From NCBI GenBank assembly GCA_039111635.1, contig JBCAQO010000005.1, positions 930,001 to 994,000 on the forward strand: a stretch of 64,000 nt of DNA, given 5' to 3'. Positions 1 to 11,914 of this stretch are shown piece by piece (position 1 is the first letter of the stretch; each line of letters opens with the position of its first letter). Both the position numbers and the translations under genes were made by a program. Below the pieces are notes generated by a model that saw nothing but the letters and a program-made list of their open reading frames with translations, did not search any database and was not told the origin of the DNA. Source of the DNA: Heterobasidion occidentale (Eukaryota; Basidiomycota; Agaricomycetes; Russulales; Bondarzewiaceae).

Positions 1-668
1 ATGACATTAATTTCGCTTTGACTTTCTAGCTGGCTCCAGTGCTGATTTGGGTGGAGCTGTGTGGAAAAATCTGATTGCCCTGCCAGACAAAATCCCCAAG
101 TAATGCATACCGAAGGTAATCTCGGAGTTTTCAACCACTTCGAAGTTCCATGCTGTCGAAGTTTGAGCGGCTCGGCGATTCGGGCGGCTGAGTGAGCATG
201 GTCAGCCACAGACAGCCACAGGCGCGTTTTGATACCGCGTCACGACAGTAACAAACACCAATAAAGCGACGCGACGCGTATCGTTGAGTGCACGATAATG
301 TGAACTTCGGAAATTTAGGCACTTATCTATCAAGCAGGAGATGTATCCTCTGACTCAAACATGGTTCTTTATAGATGGACAAAAAAGTCTCAAGCTCACT
401 ATACACCCTCTAGAACATCATACGAATAAGCTCTCGTCTTCAAAATACCTTAGGGAAAATTTGAAGGTAAATTGTGTGAGTGTTTAGTGACATAAGTCAA
501 CAATGATAAATAAGACCTAATGCTTAGTCACCCGCTCACTAAAAGTCTCGGCTCGCGTCGATTTCTTCCCTCCATCTCTTCAGTCTTGACCTCAACCGCA
601 TTCCGCGGCATCTCTCCCCAGCTTTTATTCCTCCACCCCATCTGTGCTTTTAGTTGTGCCACCATACC
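1..668. other. Upstream region of RNR1, no gene seen
   Basis: No open frame here has a recognisable protein or a credible splice pattern. The stretch most likely holds the promoter and 5' UTR of the ribonucleotide reductase gene. The only motif worth naming is an ACGCGT hexamer, listed separately. A gene ending left of the window cannot be excluded. Confidence 0.5.
274..279. promoter_or_regulatory. Candidate MluI cell-cycle box (ACGCGT)
   Basis: A palindromic ACGCGT lies about 390 bp before the RNR1 start codon, inside a CG-rich run with repeated GCGACGCG. ACGCGT is the known site of the MBF/DSC1 G1/S factor in yeasts, and RNR genes are classic targets. Its function here is inference: one hexamer can occur by chance. 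Confidence 0.4.
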
Positions 669-3600
669 ATGGCGTCGTTTGTATTCAAGCGAGGTAACTC
701 ATATATATATTCCTGTTGGTGGTTCAACTCTTGACTAATGTGATGCCTGCCTTAGATGGGTGCGTTTTGCTTATTTATCGCGTCGTCTTTCGCTTCCTTC
801 GGTGCTGAAGTGAAAATTTATCTCTTGAAGGCGCAAAGAACGCGTTCAGTTCGATAAGGTACGCGCTTTTTCGCGTCCACCACTTGCGACGCACTGATTG
901 ACCTATGCAGATCACGGCCAGGATTAGCAAACTTTGCTATGGTCTTGATAATAACCATGTTGACCCCGTTGAGTGAGTGCATCGCGCTGCTTTATGAGGT
1001 ATGCTGCTCATTCGGTCAACAGAGTCGCGCAGAAGGTCATCCAGGGAGTATACCAAGGCGTCACCACCAGCGAACTAGACGTAAAAATCCTCTTGATCAT
1101 GTATCACACGCACACGCTCATGATGTCGACGCAGAATCTGGCAGCTGAAACTGCGGCATACCTCACCACCAAACATCCAGACTATGCTGTTCTTGCCGCT
1201 CGCATTGCCGTTTCCAACCTGCACAAAGAAACGAAGAAGAACTTCTCCCACATCATCGCTGATCTGTACAATTACGGTATGCTTATCTACTTTCGTTCGT
1301 TCGCTTGTATCATGCTTCTAATCTTCTTGTAGTCAATCCTAAGACAGGGCGACCTTCCGGTATGATCTCTGAAGAGACATACAAGGTCGTATGCGAACAT
1401 GCTGAGCTGTTGGACTCCGCCATCATATACGAACGCGATTTCCAATACAATTTGTATGTTATCTTCTCCTCTCATTTGCTCATCTCTCATCGCCTGTGTT
1501 CAAGCTTTGGTTTCAAGACGCTGGAGCGCTCTTACCTTCTTCGGATCAATGGCCGTGTCGCAGAACGTCCACAGCACATGATCATGCGCGTAGCTGTCGG
1601 CATTCACGGCGCTGATGTCGATCGCGCTATCGAAACCTACAACCTAATGTCCGAACGTTACTTCACTCACGCCTCACCAACACTCTTCAATGCGGGTACA
1701 CCCAATCCTCAATTGAGCTCGTGTTTCCTCGTTTGCATGAAAGATGACTCCATTGAGGGAATTTATGAAACTCTGAAGAATTGTGCCATGATCAGCAAGA
1801 CGGCTGGTGGCATTGGGCTCAATATTCACAACATCCGGGCTACAGGGTACGTCTCGCAATCAATCCCGTCTTCATCTCTTCATTCTGACAGTTCCTTTAG
1901 CGCCTACATCGCTGGTACCAATGGATACTCCAATGGTATTGTTCCCATGCTCCGCGCATACGACGCGACTGCTCGCTATGTCGATCAAGGCGGTAACAAG
2001 CGCCCGGGTGCTTTTGCAATCTATCTTGAGCCATGGCACGCCGATATCTATGAATTCATCGACCTCCGTAAAAATCATGGCAAGGAGGAAGTTCGCGCAC
2101 GCGACCTCTTCTATGCACTCTGGATCCCCGATCTTTTGTCAGTGATTCACACTATCGTCCCAATTACTATCAACTCTGACAATTTCCACAGCATGAAGCG
2201 AGTCGAACAGGATGGTGACTGGACCTTATTCTCGCCTGATGAGGCGCCGAACCTCCATGAGGTCTATGGTGATGAGTTCGAAACTCTATATGAGCGCTAT
2301 GAAAAGGAGGGTCGCGGAAGAAAGACGATTTCTGCCCAAAAGCTGTGGTATTCCATTCTCGATGCGCAGATCGAGACAGGTGGCCCCTTCATCTGTTACA
2401 AAGACGCAGCGAACAGTGAGCATTGCTGCATATATTCTCTCAATAACGTTGACGCTTACACTTTGTCAGAAAAATCCAACCAAAAGAATCTCGGGACGAT
2501 CAAATCTTCCAATCTATGCACTGAGATCATCGAATATTCTTCTCCAGATGAGACCGCCGTCTGCAATCTTGCTTCCCTTGCGCTCCCTACTTTCGTCAAG
2601 GATGGCGTATACGACTTCCATAAGCTTCACGCTGTTGCCAAGGTTGTGGCCTTCAACCTGAACCGTATCATCGACATCAACTACTATCCCGTCCCTGAGG
2701 CACGTAACTCCAATATGCGTCACCGCCCTATTGGTCTCGGCGTGCAGGGCCTTGCGGATACTTTCATGATCTTGCGCATGCCTTTTGAATCAGAGCAGGC
2801 GCGCAAGCTGAATCAGCAAATCTTCGAGACGATATACCATGCCGCTGTGGAAGCTAGTGTCGAGATGGCTGAGAAAGACGGCCCGTACTCGTCCTACTCT
2901 GGCAGCCCTGCGTCCGAAGGCCTGTTGCAATTCGATCTTTGGGGCGTCACACCTACAGAGCTCTGGGATTGGACTTCCTTGAAAGCAAAGATGGCGCAGC
3001 ACGGCCTCCGTAACTCTTTGCTCGTTGCGCCAATGCCGACTGCATCTACGAGTCAAATCCTTGGCTTCAACGAGTGTTTCGAGGCTTACACTAGGTACGT
3101 TATCGCGACGCCATTCCACGTACCTGAATGCTCATAACGTTGTTTACAGCAATATCTATACCCGCCGTGTTCTTGCTGGAGAGTTCCAGGTCGTTTGTCC
3201 TTGGCTTCTTCGGGAGCTCGTCGACCTGAAGCTCTGGGACGATGACATGAAGAATAGAATCATCGCCCATAATGGCTCGGTGCAGAGTATACCTGAGATC
3301 CCAAGCGACGTCAAGGCCATCTATAAGACCGTCTGGGAGATCTCGCAGAAGAGGGTACTCGACCTCGCTGCCGACCGTGGAGCGTTCATCTGCCAGTCGC
3401 AATCTCTCAATGTCCACTTGCAGTCCCCGACGCTTGGCCAACTCACCAGCATGCACTTTTACGGCTGGAAGCGCGGGCTGAAGACTGGCATGTACTACCT
3501 GCGCACACGTCCTGCTGCACAGGCAATCCAGTTCACACTGGACCACAATTTGGTGAAGGAGGTCAAGGCGCAGCAGGCCACCGCGACATTGGCCGCGGCC

Positions 3601-4002
3601 CAGTCTAAGCCCTCCGCTGAGCCGTCGCCCAGCAAAGACATCGTTACCCCGACACCAGAAGAGCCTACTCCCGTCGCCGTCAAGGAAGAGCCTATTACAC
3701 CTGAGGAGTCTGATGTCGTCAAGGAGGAGCCGATCACTCCTCAGCTCACTGGGGCGATCGCCGTGTCAGAGTCGTCAGACTCAGTGCCATCATCCCCTGC
3801 TCTTATCACCCCTTCGAGCACGGTCACATCCTTGAGCACGCAAGATTTCCTCCAGAGCTTGGACGAGAAGACAAGGGCTGCCGCCGAAAAGGACCCAGAG
3901 TTTGCTGCCGCGTTGCAGAGGAAGAAGGAGAGAGAGCTCGAGGAGGCGAAGCTCATGTGTTCATTGGAGAACAAGGAAGCGTGTGTGATGTGCTCTGGTT
4001 GA
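669..4002 (+). CDS. RNR1: Ribonucleoside-diphosphate reductase large subunit
   Basis: Class Ia ribonucleotide reductase alpha subunit. It reduces ribonucleoside diphosphates to deoxy forms in the cytosol, together with the small subunit. The start MASFVFKR followed by DGRKE is the family's N-terminus, which leads into the ATP-cone allosteric domain (TTSELD, then [17 protein letters not shown]). The catalytic barrel shows SSCFLV, SNLCTEI and CNLASL around the active-site cysteines and the loop [14 protein letters not shown]. The C-terminus ends [14 protein letters not shown], with the cysteine pair that re-reduces the active site. Before it lies a roughly 100-residue Pro/Ser/Glu-rich linker in which VKEEPITP occurs twice. 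Conserved protein continues through about nine short GT-AG introns, all in frame. Exon 1 is 669-693, exon 2 only 756-759, exon 3 831-858 and exon 4 911-972. The next gene lies downstream on the same strand. Identification is secure; individual exon edges are less so. Confidence 0.96.
756..759 (+). other. RNR1: 4-nt microexon of RNR1
   Basis: Exon 1 ends at 693 with one base of a split codon, before GTAACT. The conserved continuation DGRKE needs GAT GGG next. Only the four bases ATGG between an acceptor TTAG (752-755) and a donor GTGCG (760 on) supply this, joining to GCGCAAAG at 831. A single intron 694-830 would put the downstream conserved RKERVQFDK out of frame. Confidence 0.75.
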
Positions 4003-4473
4003 GTATGTCGCGAGTTTGGTCGGCGATAGAGGTCGACTGGTATACCTCGTTATTTTAGCAGTTCATCCGTCCGTTCGCACCTTTTTCCCGCTCTTGTCTA
4101 CTTGCATATTTCTCGCATCTCGTGTTATGTTTTGCACCCTATCCTGTCCGCTCAGAACTTGTATTCTGTCTAATTGTACAACTTGTAAGTTTTCGCAATG
4201 AATTGGCTTCATCGTCCCTCTAGAAGATTACCGGATTCCAATCGGCTCGAGAAAAAGCAGAGGCGTGTGTTCACGTGTTAATGCATGTGACCTTTTCGCG
4301 TTGATCGTTTCAGTGTTGTGGCCCTTTGCACGGTGGCCCCAACGCGGCTCGGCGCTTCAAGTCCTCTCTCCAGCAGCGAAAAAAATCCGGATGATCGTCC
4401 CTCCCTCCCTCCCTCATCTTGTCATCCATAGAAGTATTATTAAAAGCCGCTAACGGGTCTGGCATCACACCAC
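4003..4473. other. Intergenic, RNR1 3' end and promoter of the nuclease gene
   Basis: No coding signal is seen. A pyrimidine run of repeated CCCT units lies at about 4398-4416, some 60 bp before the next start codon. Such CT-rich stretches are common in fungal promoters. Confidence 0.5.
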
Positions 4474-7400
4474 ATGCCTCCAGGTGCCCCCTTCAAGGCA
4501 TTCATCCCCCCTTATCCCATTAGAGTCGATGAATTCACCTCCTCGCCTTCCCTCACCCCTCCTCCCATTCTCCATTTACTTTCTCACACCCACTCCGATC
4601 ATGTTTCTGGCCTTTCCGCCAAGTCGTTCTCGTCGAAGGTTATATGCTCGCATGACGCGAAGCAAATGCTGCTGAAGCATGAGGTATATAAAGAGCGTGC
4701 CCTCATCAACAGCAGTGTCCGGGAAGACCCAAAGCTCGGAAGAACGTTCGAACATCTGAAGGTCGATCCTGTCAAGGCCGGGGGACGCATTCAATACGAA
4801 GGCAGCAGAGATCTTCTGGTAACGACGCCTCATGTTTTTTATATCTTACTTGAATGTGTTTGGCTGACACATAGTAGTATCCATTACCTCTCAACAGCCC
4901 TACAGATATTGAGCTCTCGAACACCGAAACGGTGACAATCTCATTGTTGGATGCTAATCACTGCCCTGGTGCCGTCATGTCAATTTATTTCATCTTTGAA
5001 AACAAGAATTTCGGCTGATTACGGATTCTCTACTCACCTCTTAGGTTCCTTGTTGAAGGGCCTCGTGGAGCGATTTTACACACAGGCGACTTCCGTGCCG
5101 AACCCAGCTTTCTAGATAGTCTGGTCCACAATCCCATCTTGAGACCCTATCTCGCTGAACGTCGATCTTCAAGCCACCTCAAGAGGCACCATAGTGCTTA
5201 TGGACTCAAGAGGCTTGACGCTATTCATCTTGACACCGCATGTGTATTTTCGAACACAGAGGTACCGTCCAAGGTGCAATTTTCTTCTCCATGAATGCCC
5301 AGGTCACCGTCTAAACAGTTTTCAATGGCGTCAGGCGGACGCAACAGAAGGCCTTGCCTATCTTATGTCGCTCCTTCCGGAGACTACGACATTTTTCGTC
5401 AACTGTTGGACATGGGGCTATGAAGAGGTGCTGAAATGTATTTCCCGCACATTCAAGTCGAAGGCATGCGATCCCTTTTTCCTGTGCTGACACACGACCT
5501 GATTAGTATCCTGATACAGATCCATGTTGATCGTTACAAGTACAATATATACAGCCGCCTATCGGACCCTTTCATGCGGTCCATCATCACCGATGATCCC
5601 GCGGCGACGCGGTACCATGCTTGTGAGCGTTTCGATCGGTGCGAATATGCTGCGGATCCTGCGGAGGGGGGAAACGATGGTAGGAAGGTTGTGTACGTTA
5701 ATCCTGTGACTATGGGCGCAGTCAAGTGGGCACAGTACCTCGCAGAGACAGAGGAACTATTGCTTCGAGGGAAAGAAGTATCCTGTCTGGTGAGCTTACC
5801 CTGGCTATGGCATTCCTGCGGCTGATAAGTTCCCCTCGATATAGCTCGTTCCGCTCTCGCGACACTCACCGCTGCCAGAACTGAAGAAATTTGTCGCACT
5901 GTTTCGTCCGAAGAGAATCGTACCAAATACACTCGACCCGGCTCTGAATGGGTTGGATAGGCGCTGCATTGACGCAATGTTTGCGGATTCTATCTGTTCT
6001 GACTCAACAATACAAGCGTCATCCGGCTGGGATGCGGTTGTGTGCGAAGGCGGCGAAATCACAATAGACAACGTCGAACGTGACGCAGCCCTGCAAGACC
6101 TAATGGGCAGCGAGGCAACCGAAGTCGCAGCGAAGTGGGCGGAGAGCGGCAGAATGCAAAAGAAACTGGAAGTCATGCTAGCCGAAGGTCAGTTAAAAGG
6201 TCGTGACCGTACTATGGTAAGGAGGTTACTGGGACTTCCTGCCGAGCCTGCGTTGTCTGTAACCTTAAAGCCTCTGAACGTCAAGCTTTTCAACGCGCAG
6301 CTCAGGGCAAAGTTAAATGCTAAAAGTGACGACAGCGATGAAGAAACGGAAGACGAGGAAGAAGCAGAGGCAAGGGGAAGAACCGCGGAGGCGCTTTTCG
6401 GGAGATTGGCCGGTATAGATATCAGGAAAACATGGCACGATGACGATGACTCTCAGGAGACGCAGACGAACGAAATAGAAGAAGTGTGCGCTGCGCCTAG
6501 GCCAGCCTCCCGGCCTTCAACATCGGATCTAGCCCATCCGCCAGATGAAGAACAGGGGCCAGGTACAAGAAAACATGGCGAGGCCGAGAGGTGCTCGAGA
6601 AGAATTACGCCTTCCTCTTCTGGCTTGATGACGCCTCCGCCTACGGTCAAGAGGTCCACCGGTTTGCAAGCACACGTTGCAGAAAGAAGCGACCCATACT
6701 TGGACAGCCATCCCGCTCAGAAGAGGCCTGCCGATGTAGACTCCGAGCCTTTCTTGATCATCAATAACTCTCTTGCTCAACACCGTCAGCCCCAAGAGGA
6801 ATGTTCCATCCGGCCCACGTCTCCAAAGCGCAGGAAGGTTGCTGACTGGCTGAGCAATGTACAGCGTTCGTCCGCTCATTCAACTGAGTCTGTCTCTCCA
6901 CAAGACAGGGATGAAAATCAGCGCCCTCAAGCCAGTCAATCCAAGTATCTTTGACCCCTTCGCTAGCTGCTCATCGCCCAGCAAGCTCTCCAGCAGTAAA
7001 AGCAGCGCTGCTTCAATTACCACTGCAACCTGCGTCTGCAGATCTCGATTACTCGGCGAAAATTCACGAGGATCCTACGGCCAAGAAAGAGCGCCACCGC
7101 AAATTCAGAGAGGGAAGACTAGCGATCACGGAGAAGCTACGGTTGGCAAGACCAGACCTACCACAACCCGCACACTCCACCTACGTTTCTGGTCCTGGTC
7201 CGAAACATGGGAAGAAGAGCGCAGAAAGATTGCCATTTTCATCCGATTTTGAAGGTGGACCGCAACGGGATGATCCATCCCCCTCATCTACAAACGTCCC
7301 ATCCGAAGGAGCATGACATTGACAGTGCGAAGATAGGCCCGCCACTCCGAAGCTCTGGTTCGTTTGCCACGGTGTACAGCGACGATCAAGACCTAGATTG

Positions 7401-7497
7401 GGAACGTGTGCGTTATCTTGAAAAGCAAATACGACAGAACGCGATGGAAGGCAAGAGGCTTAAGGTTCCGAGGCTGGAGTGCGCGAGGAATCAGTGA
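4474..7497 (+). CDS. Artemis/SNM1-like metallo-beta-lactamase DNA repair nuclease
   Basis: Nuclease of the beta-CASP metallo-beta-lactamase family, expected in the nucleus for processing DNA ends or crosslinks. Residues 38-43 are HTHSDH, the metal motif. LLDANHCPGAVM and ILHTGDFRAEPSF follow, then DAIHLDTACVF, the beta-CASP segment TWGYEEVLK with IHVDRYKYNIYS, and the late motif VPLSRHSPLPELKKFV...RIVPNT. TWGYE plus HVDRYK resembles Artemis (DCLRE1C) more than Pso2. The tail (from about 6330) is acidic, then Ser/Pro-rich and disordered. Introns near 4820-4875, 4977-5044, 5272-5330, 5464-5520 and 5790-5845 keep the motifs in frame. The 3' end is uncertain. The frame changes near 6859-6935, by an intron or a lost base, and again near 7255-7330. 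The final exon most likely ends at 7497, but 6954 and 7316 are alternatives. Confidence 0.85.
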
Positions 7498-7894
7498 AAG
7501 GTGGTTACTAGGAGCTATTCAGGCTATAGGACTGAATTGAAGAGAGTGCCTGTGGACTCAAGGATATGAATACGCGTGCGTATCGTTATTTGGGGTAATT
7601 TATCGGGGATGGTAGGCAGGAAGCTTGAAGCAAGTGGTTGCGTGTTGCAGTACTTTACAGAGTTTGGAAGAGATGGCCTCATAGGCCTCATTGCTTACAA
7701 GCCTTTCGTAGCCGGACTACAAAAGATTGAGGGGACAACAAATTACATAATAACCTCAATACCCGCGACAGCTTCTCGAAGTCGTACTCGACCTCCGAGC
7801 TCCTCCGAGAGCTCAGAGCAACTTAATCAGACGCGCCGTAACGCGTCCTGCAGCCTCTATAACGCGTCTTTCTCGCTCCGTTCTTGCTACTATC
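7498..7894. other. Intergenic, nothing recognised
   Basis: About 400 bp between two same-strand repair genes. It must contain the 3' UTR of the nuclease gene and the promoter of the endonuclease III gene. No conserved element was identified. Confidence 0.4.
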
Positions 7895-9361
7895 ATGAAG
7901 AGAACTGCAGCATCGAGAGCAGCACAACTGACATCGCATGCGAGCCCATTTCACCCTTCGGTCACCCTCTTCGAGGCCGACGAAGCTGCGGCCAGTCTTT
8001 CTGAAACGCGACGCTCGAAGCGTCTCAAAGTCGAACCATCCACTGAGTCGGACAGCGATGCATTGCGAGATACTGCCGGTGAAGCTCTACCCGAGCCTGC
8101 GCTCAAAGGCAGTCGCGCAGTCAAGTCACCTTCAAAGGCTAAAGCGAAAGCGAAAACGTCGCCGTCTTCCCCACGGAAGCCAAAGGTTATCCCACAGTCG
8201 TTGAAAACGCCCCATCCCGCCCCGGAAAATTGGAAGGAGACGTATGATGCTATCAAGGATATGCGCGCGCGCATCACTGCCCCAGTTGATACCATGGGGT
8301 GTGATCAGGCCCAGCACAAAGAGCAGGATCCCAAGGTATGCGGTCCGTCTGCACATTGTTTTTTCCATGACTCAAGAAATGTATCAGAACCAGCGATTCG
8401 CGACCCTCGTCTCGCTCATGTTATCGTCACAAACTAAAGACGAAGTGACGGACGCGGCGGTATCGAAGCTGCGCGACGCGGTCGGTGGCAGTCTCAGTGT
8501 CGAGGCTTTGATAGCTACGGATGACGACAAGATTTCAGATGCCATATGCAAAGTTGGCTTTTGGCGACGCAAGACCGGGTATGCAGTTTATGATTATATT
8601 TTCACCGCGCGATATGAAACTAACGGCTTTGAGCCTAGATACTTAAAGCAGGCCGCTCAACGGCTGCATGACCATTTCGACTCAGACGTCCCGAAGACTG
8701 TAGATGAATTGTGCTCACTCCCTGGCGTTGGACCCAAAATGGCGTTCTTGGCTTTGCACACAGCGTGGAACCTGTAAGCATTTCTCACTTCGGTCACACG
8801 TCTTCAGTTCCATCTACTGACCGCCCGTAGAAACGTTGGAATCGGAGTGGATGTTCATGTCCATCGTATCACCAACCGCCTCAAGTGGCATAAGCCGCCA
8901 ACCAAGAACCCAGAAGAGACGCGGTTCGTGCACCTAATTCTACTCATATGCACATGGTTCACCTTTGATATTAAATGTGGCCAAGGCTAAATCTGCAGTC
9001 ATGGCTCCCCTCAGACTTGCATCGTGAGATCAACCATCTACTCGTCGGATTTGGCCAGGTGCCGATCTATCTTTCCCTCTCTGGCTGCCATTCTTGACCT
9101 CCGTATTGCTAGGTGGTCTGTTTGCCCGTCGGCCCCCGCTGCGATCAGTGCACTCTAAGCAAGAGCAATCTCTGTCCGAGCGCTCAAAAGGTCATCAAGT
9201 CCAAAAGCAAGAAGGCTATCAGCATGCGAGACGATGCCGGTCCCAAGATAGAGATAACAGTCGAAGAATCAACTGTTGCTAGTGTACCGCGGTCCGAACT
9301 TCATCTGGACAGGGCTCTATCTCCACTGAGCGCCGTTTCGGCAGATGATGAGACTAACTAG
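7895..9361 (+). CDS. NTH1: Endonuclease III-like DNA glycosylase/AP lyase
   Basis: Bifunctional glycosylase that removes oxidised pyrimidines and cuts the abasic site in base excision repair, in nucleus and probably mitochondria. The N-terminal 110 or so residues are basic and Ser/Pro-rich (RRSKRLK, KAKAKAK), fitting a nuclear or mitochondrial targeting region. The fold starts at [18 protein letters not shown]. The helix-hairpin-helix is LPGVGPKMA, whose lysine matches the catalytic one. [12 protein letters not shown] carries the catalytic aspartate. A four-cysteine cluster ([11 protein letters not shown], then SKSNLC) near 9120-9180 matches the 4Fe-4S loop, with spacing C-x6-C-x2-C-x7-C. Introns near 8336-8388, 8577-8637, 8776-8830, 8924-8987 and 9059-9112 keep these motifs in frame. 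The 3' end converges with the URC1-like gene, 212 bp away. Confidence 0.93.
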
Positions 9362-9573
9362 TCAGTGTGTTCTCGGCTGTTTGACTGCAATTTATTGCGG
9401 ATGCCCATCAATTCACGGTTGTATTATTGTTTGTTTCGTCAATGCTATCGTGCTACGGAATCGTTAATGGATTCAGCGCACTGTCGGACCTCTGGCAGGT
9501 TCCTTGGAACATTTCAAAAGACCTGATATTCCACAACAAAACAAGACATCGAGAAAAATCAAGAGAATCGTGT

Positions 9574-11732
9574 TCAATGCTCAGTCTCCTCCCATGTGCG
9601 CCCGACGGTCTTGACCAGGTCGGCCTGCGTGATCTGCTTGCCACTGGTGAAGTAGCCGGCTGCGATCTTCGCGTCGATCTCGACACGCGAGTCCATAGGA
9701 ATGAGGTGGTCTGCACGAACGGCAATTAGCAATGAAAAAAAAGCTAGAGAACAGAAACGAGGGCGGGCGTACCGGGGATATCGTAGCGCTTGATAATAGG
9801 GATACCCGAGCTGACAATGGCATCGTATTTCCTGTGCAGGTCCCGATTTGCGTGAGTTTCGGCCGCCCAAAAGGAAGGAGGGGGACATACATGTCGCTCA
9901 TAGAGACCATGTTGTCGATCTTGCGGATGCCAAGCCAGTGCAAGACGTCGGGCATGAGTGCTTGGAAGCGCATGTCCTTGACACCCGCGATGAGCTCCGT
10001 CGCGCGGAAATACTTATCCGCCGAATCACCGCCACGCTTGCGCAAGTTGTACACCAGGTATCTAAGTGGCCAGAAAAAGCCGAGTCAAAATGAACTATTA
10101 GAGGGATGGGAGATAAGGAATGCAATGGGGCGCACTTGGTGACCTCGCCAAGCGCTCGGCCTTCCTTGCGGAAGTACACGACGACGCCGACGCCTCCGCG
10201 CTGCGCTGTCCGCACGCACTCTTCGATAGCGAATGTAAGGTAGGGCTTGCATGTGCAAATATCGGATCCAAATACATCCGAGCCGTTACCTGCCCGAATA
10301 ATCAGTACATTTATTGCTCCCAGAGAGATGAGACGCATACATTCATCGTGCACGCGCAAGGTGAGCTCCTTGCTCTCGTCCCACATGTAATGCGCAGGTC
10401 CAACTAGAGTGAAGTCAGTGACCGTGCATTGCTAAAGTAGATGGCAATTCGACATACAGATGTAGACTGTCAAGTTGCCGATGGGTGGGAGGAAGACCTT
10501 GATGTCGGGTCGTGTAATCAATTCGGGGTACATTCCTCCTGTATCCTCAAATAGTGCGCGACGTAGCAAGCTTTCGGAACTGATCCGTCGACGTCAAGTC
10601 AGCATACATGGATGCACACAATTCTGAGCTGCTCAGTCGGTACTTACATGCCAAATCGGTCCGCAACGCCGGGCAGATACCATACAGGCTCGACGGCGGC
10701 CTTGCCAATGTTGATTTCGACACCAGGGTCCGCGGAGCTGGGTGTGCCATCTGCGTTGAGCAGAGGCGTACTCTTAAGCACGATCTTTCCATCCACAGGG
10801 ATTTCACCCCTGCGCGCGGCCTCATCGATCTCGCTGAGCTTCATATGCGCCTTGGTGACGGCAATGCTCGGGCGGATATCGAGACCGCTGTCCGTCTCCT
10901 TGCGGAAGACCTGTGGGACAAGATGTCCCCACGGATCGAACGAGACGATCTTGGATGGGTCAGACCACGACGGCTGGGGTGGGATCTCGATCGGGGGCTC
11001 GGTGCGCGAGTAGTCGGGCTTGTGCGTCGGCACGAGCGTACCCATCGCGATCGCCAGCGCGCGGTAGATCGAGTATGACCCTGAGTGCGCGCCGATTGCG
11101 TTGCGGCTCTTGAGCGACGATGGCAGGCGTGAGCAGATCACCGGCCCGCGTGCGGACGGGTCGGCAGCGCCCCATTGGAGAGGTTGAGGCTTGACGCCAT
11201 GCTGGTCGGGATATGCTGTGCAGGGGCAATCGTGAGCAGACAGTGCGAGCGTGATAAGATATCGCGGACAGGCCGGGAGATAGCGCGCGCCACACGAGGA
11301 GATAAGGCACCGTCGGCCAGTCCAAGAGACATCGACGCATGTCCGACGCTGTCGCGCCGCCGAGGGGCAAATGACACTTACTGGTTAACATGACTCTGGA
11401 CGGGTACAGCAGCTTCTCGCGCTCCTTGTCAGTCAAGGGCTTGCCGCTGTTCAACTCGCCAGCAAGCGATGCGGCCACGGAGGTGGCGGGCGGGGAGGTC
11501 GAGAGTCCATCGACGGGCAAAGCGATGGCAGATGAGCCAGGTGGACTCGAGAGGCCCGGCGGCGACGCAGGGTTAGACAGCGCGTCTAGCTATTCGGATC
11601 TCGAGCGTAAGCATACATGAAACACGCGTTCTGGTCAGATAGCTTTACCTTGGCCTGCATGGCCTGCTGATTGACCTGGAGGGACTGGAGTTGAGCGAGG
11701 ATCTGGGTGAGGACGGCGTTGTCGACAGACAT
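9574..11732 (-). CDS. URC1: GTP cyclohydrolase II-like protein, uracil catabolism URC1 type
   Basis: Homologue of GTP cyclohydrolase II of the URC1 type. In yeasts URC1 belongs to the pyrimidine-salvage/uracil catabolism (URC) pathway; the role here is inferred from family. The N-terminus is MSVDNAVLTQILAQL. A long family-specific region includes RPSIAVTKAHMKL and LPGVADRFGM. The cyclohydrolase core carries GSDVFGSDICTCKPYL, with cysteines in the zinc position of GTP cyclohydrolase II, and VVVYFRKEGRALGEV, the arginine-containing GTP-ring-opening segment. It continues with KYLVYNLRKRGGDSADKYF, close to the family's QEGRGIGL-type loop, and ends TVGRTWEETEH. Several short introns interrupt it. 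The start at 11732 lies 183 nt from the end of the Dicer gene on the same strand. The family call is firm; the assignment to URC1 rather than riboflavin synthesis rests on the long N-terminal region. Confidence 0.85.
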
Positions 11733-11914
11733 GATGGTGGTGGTTGAGAAACAAGAGGGGGAATGCGGGGCGGCTCAAGTACTGTTTGGGCACGCTGCTT
11801 TCCGTAACGGAACGTAATCGTCCTCACCTCCGTCGACCACGTGTTCTTCACCCTCGGACGAAAACATATAATAGCATCTATATTGGACATTCCCAGAGTA
11901 CAGGAGTATAATTA

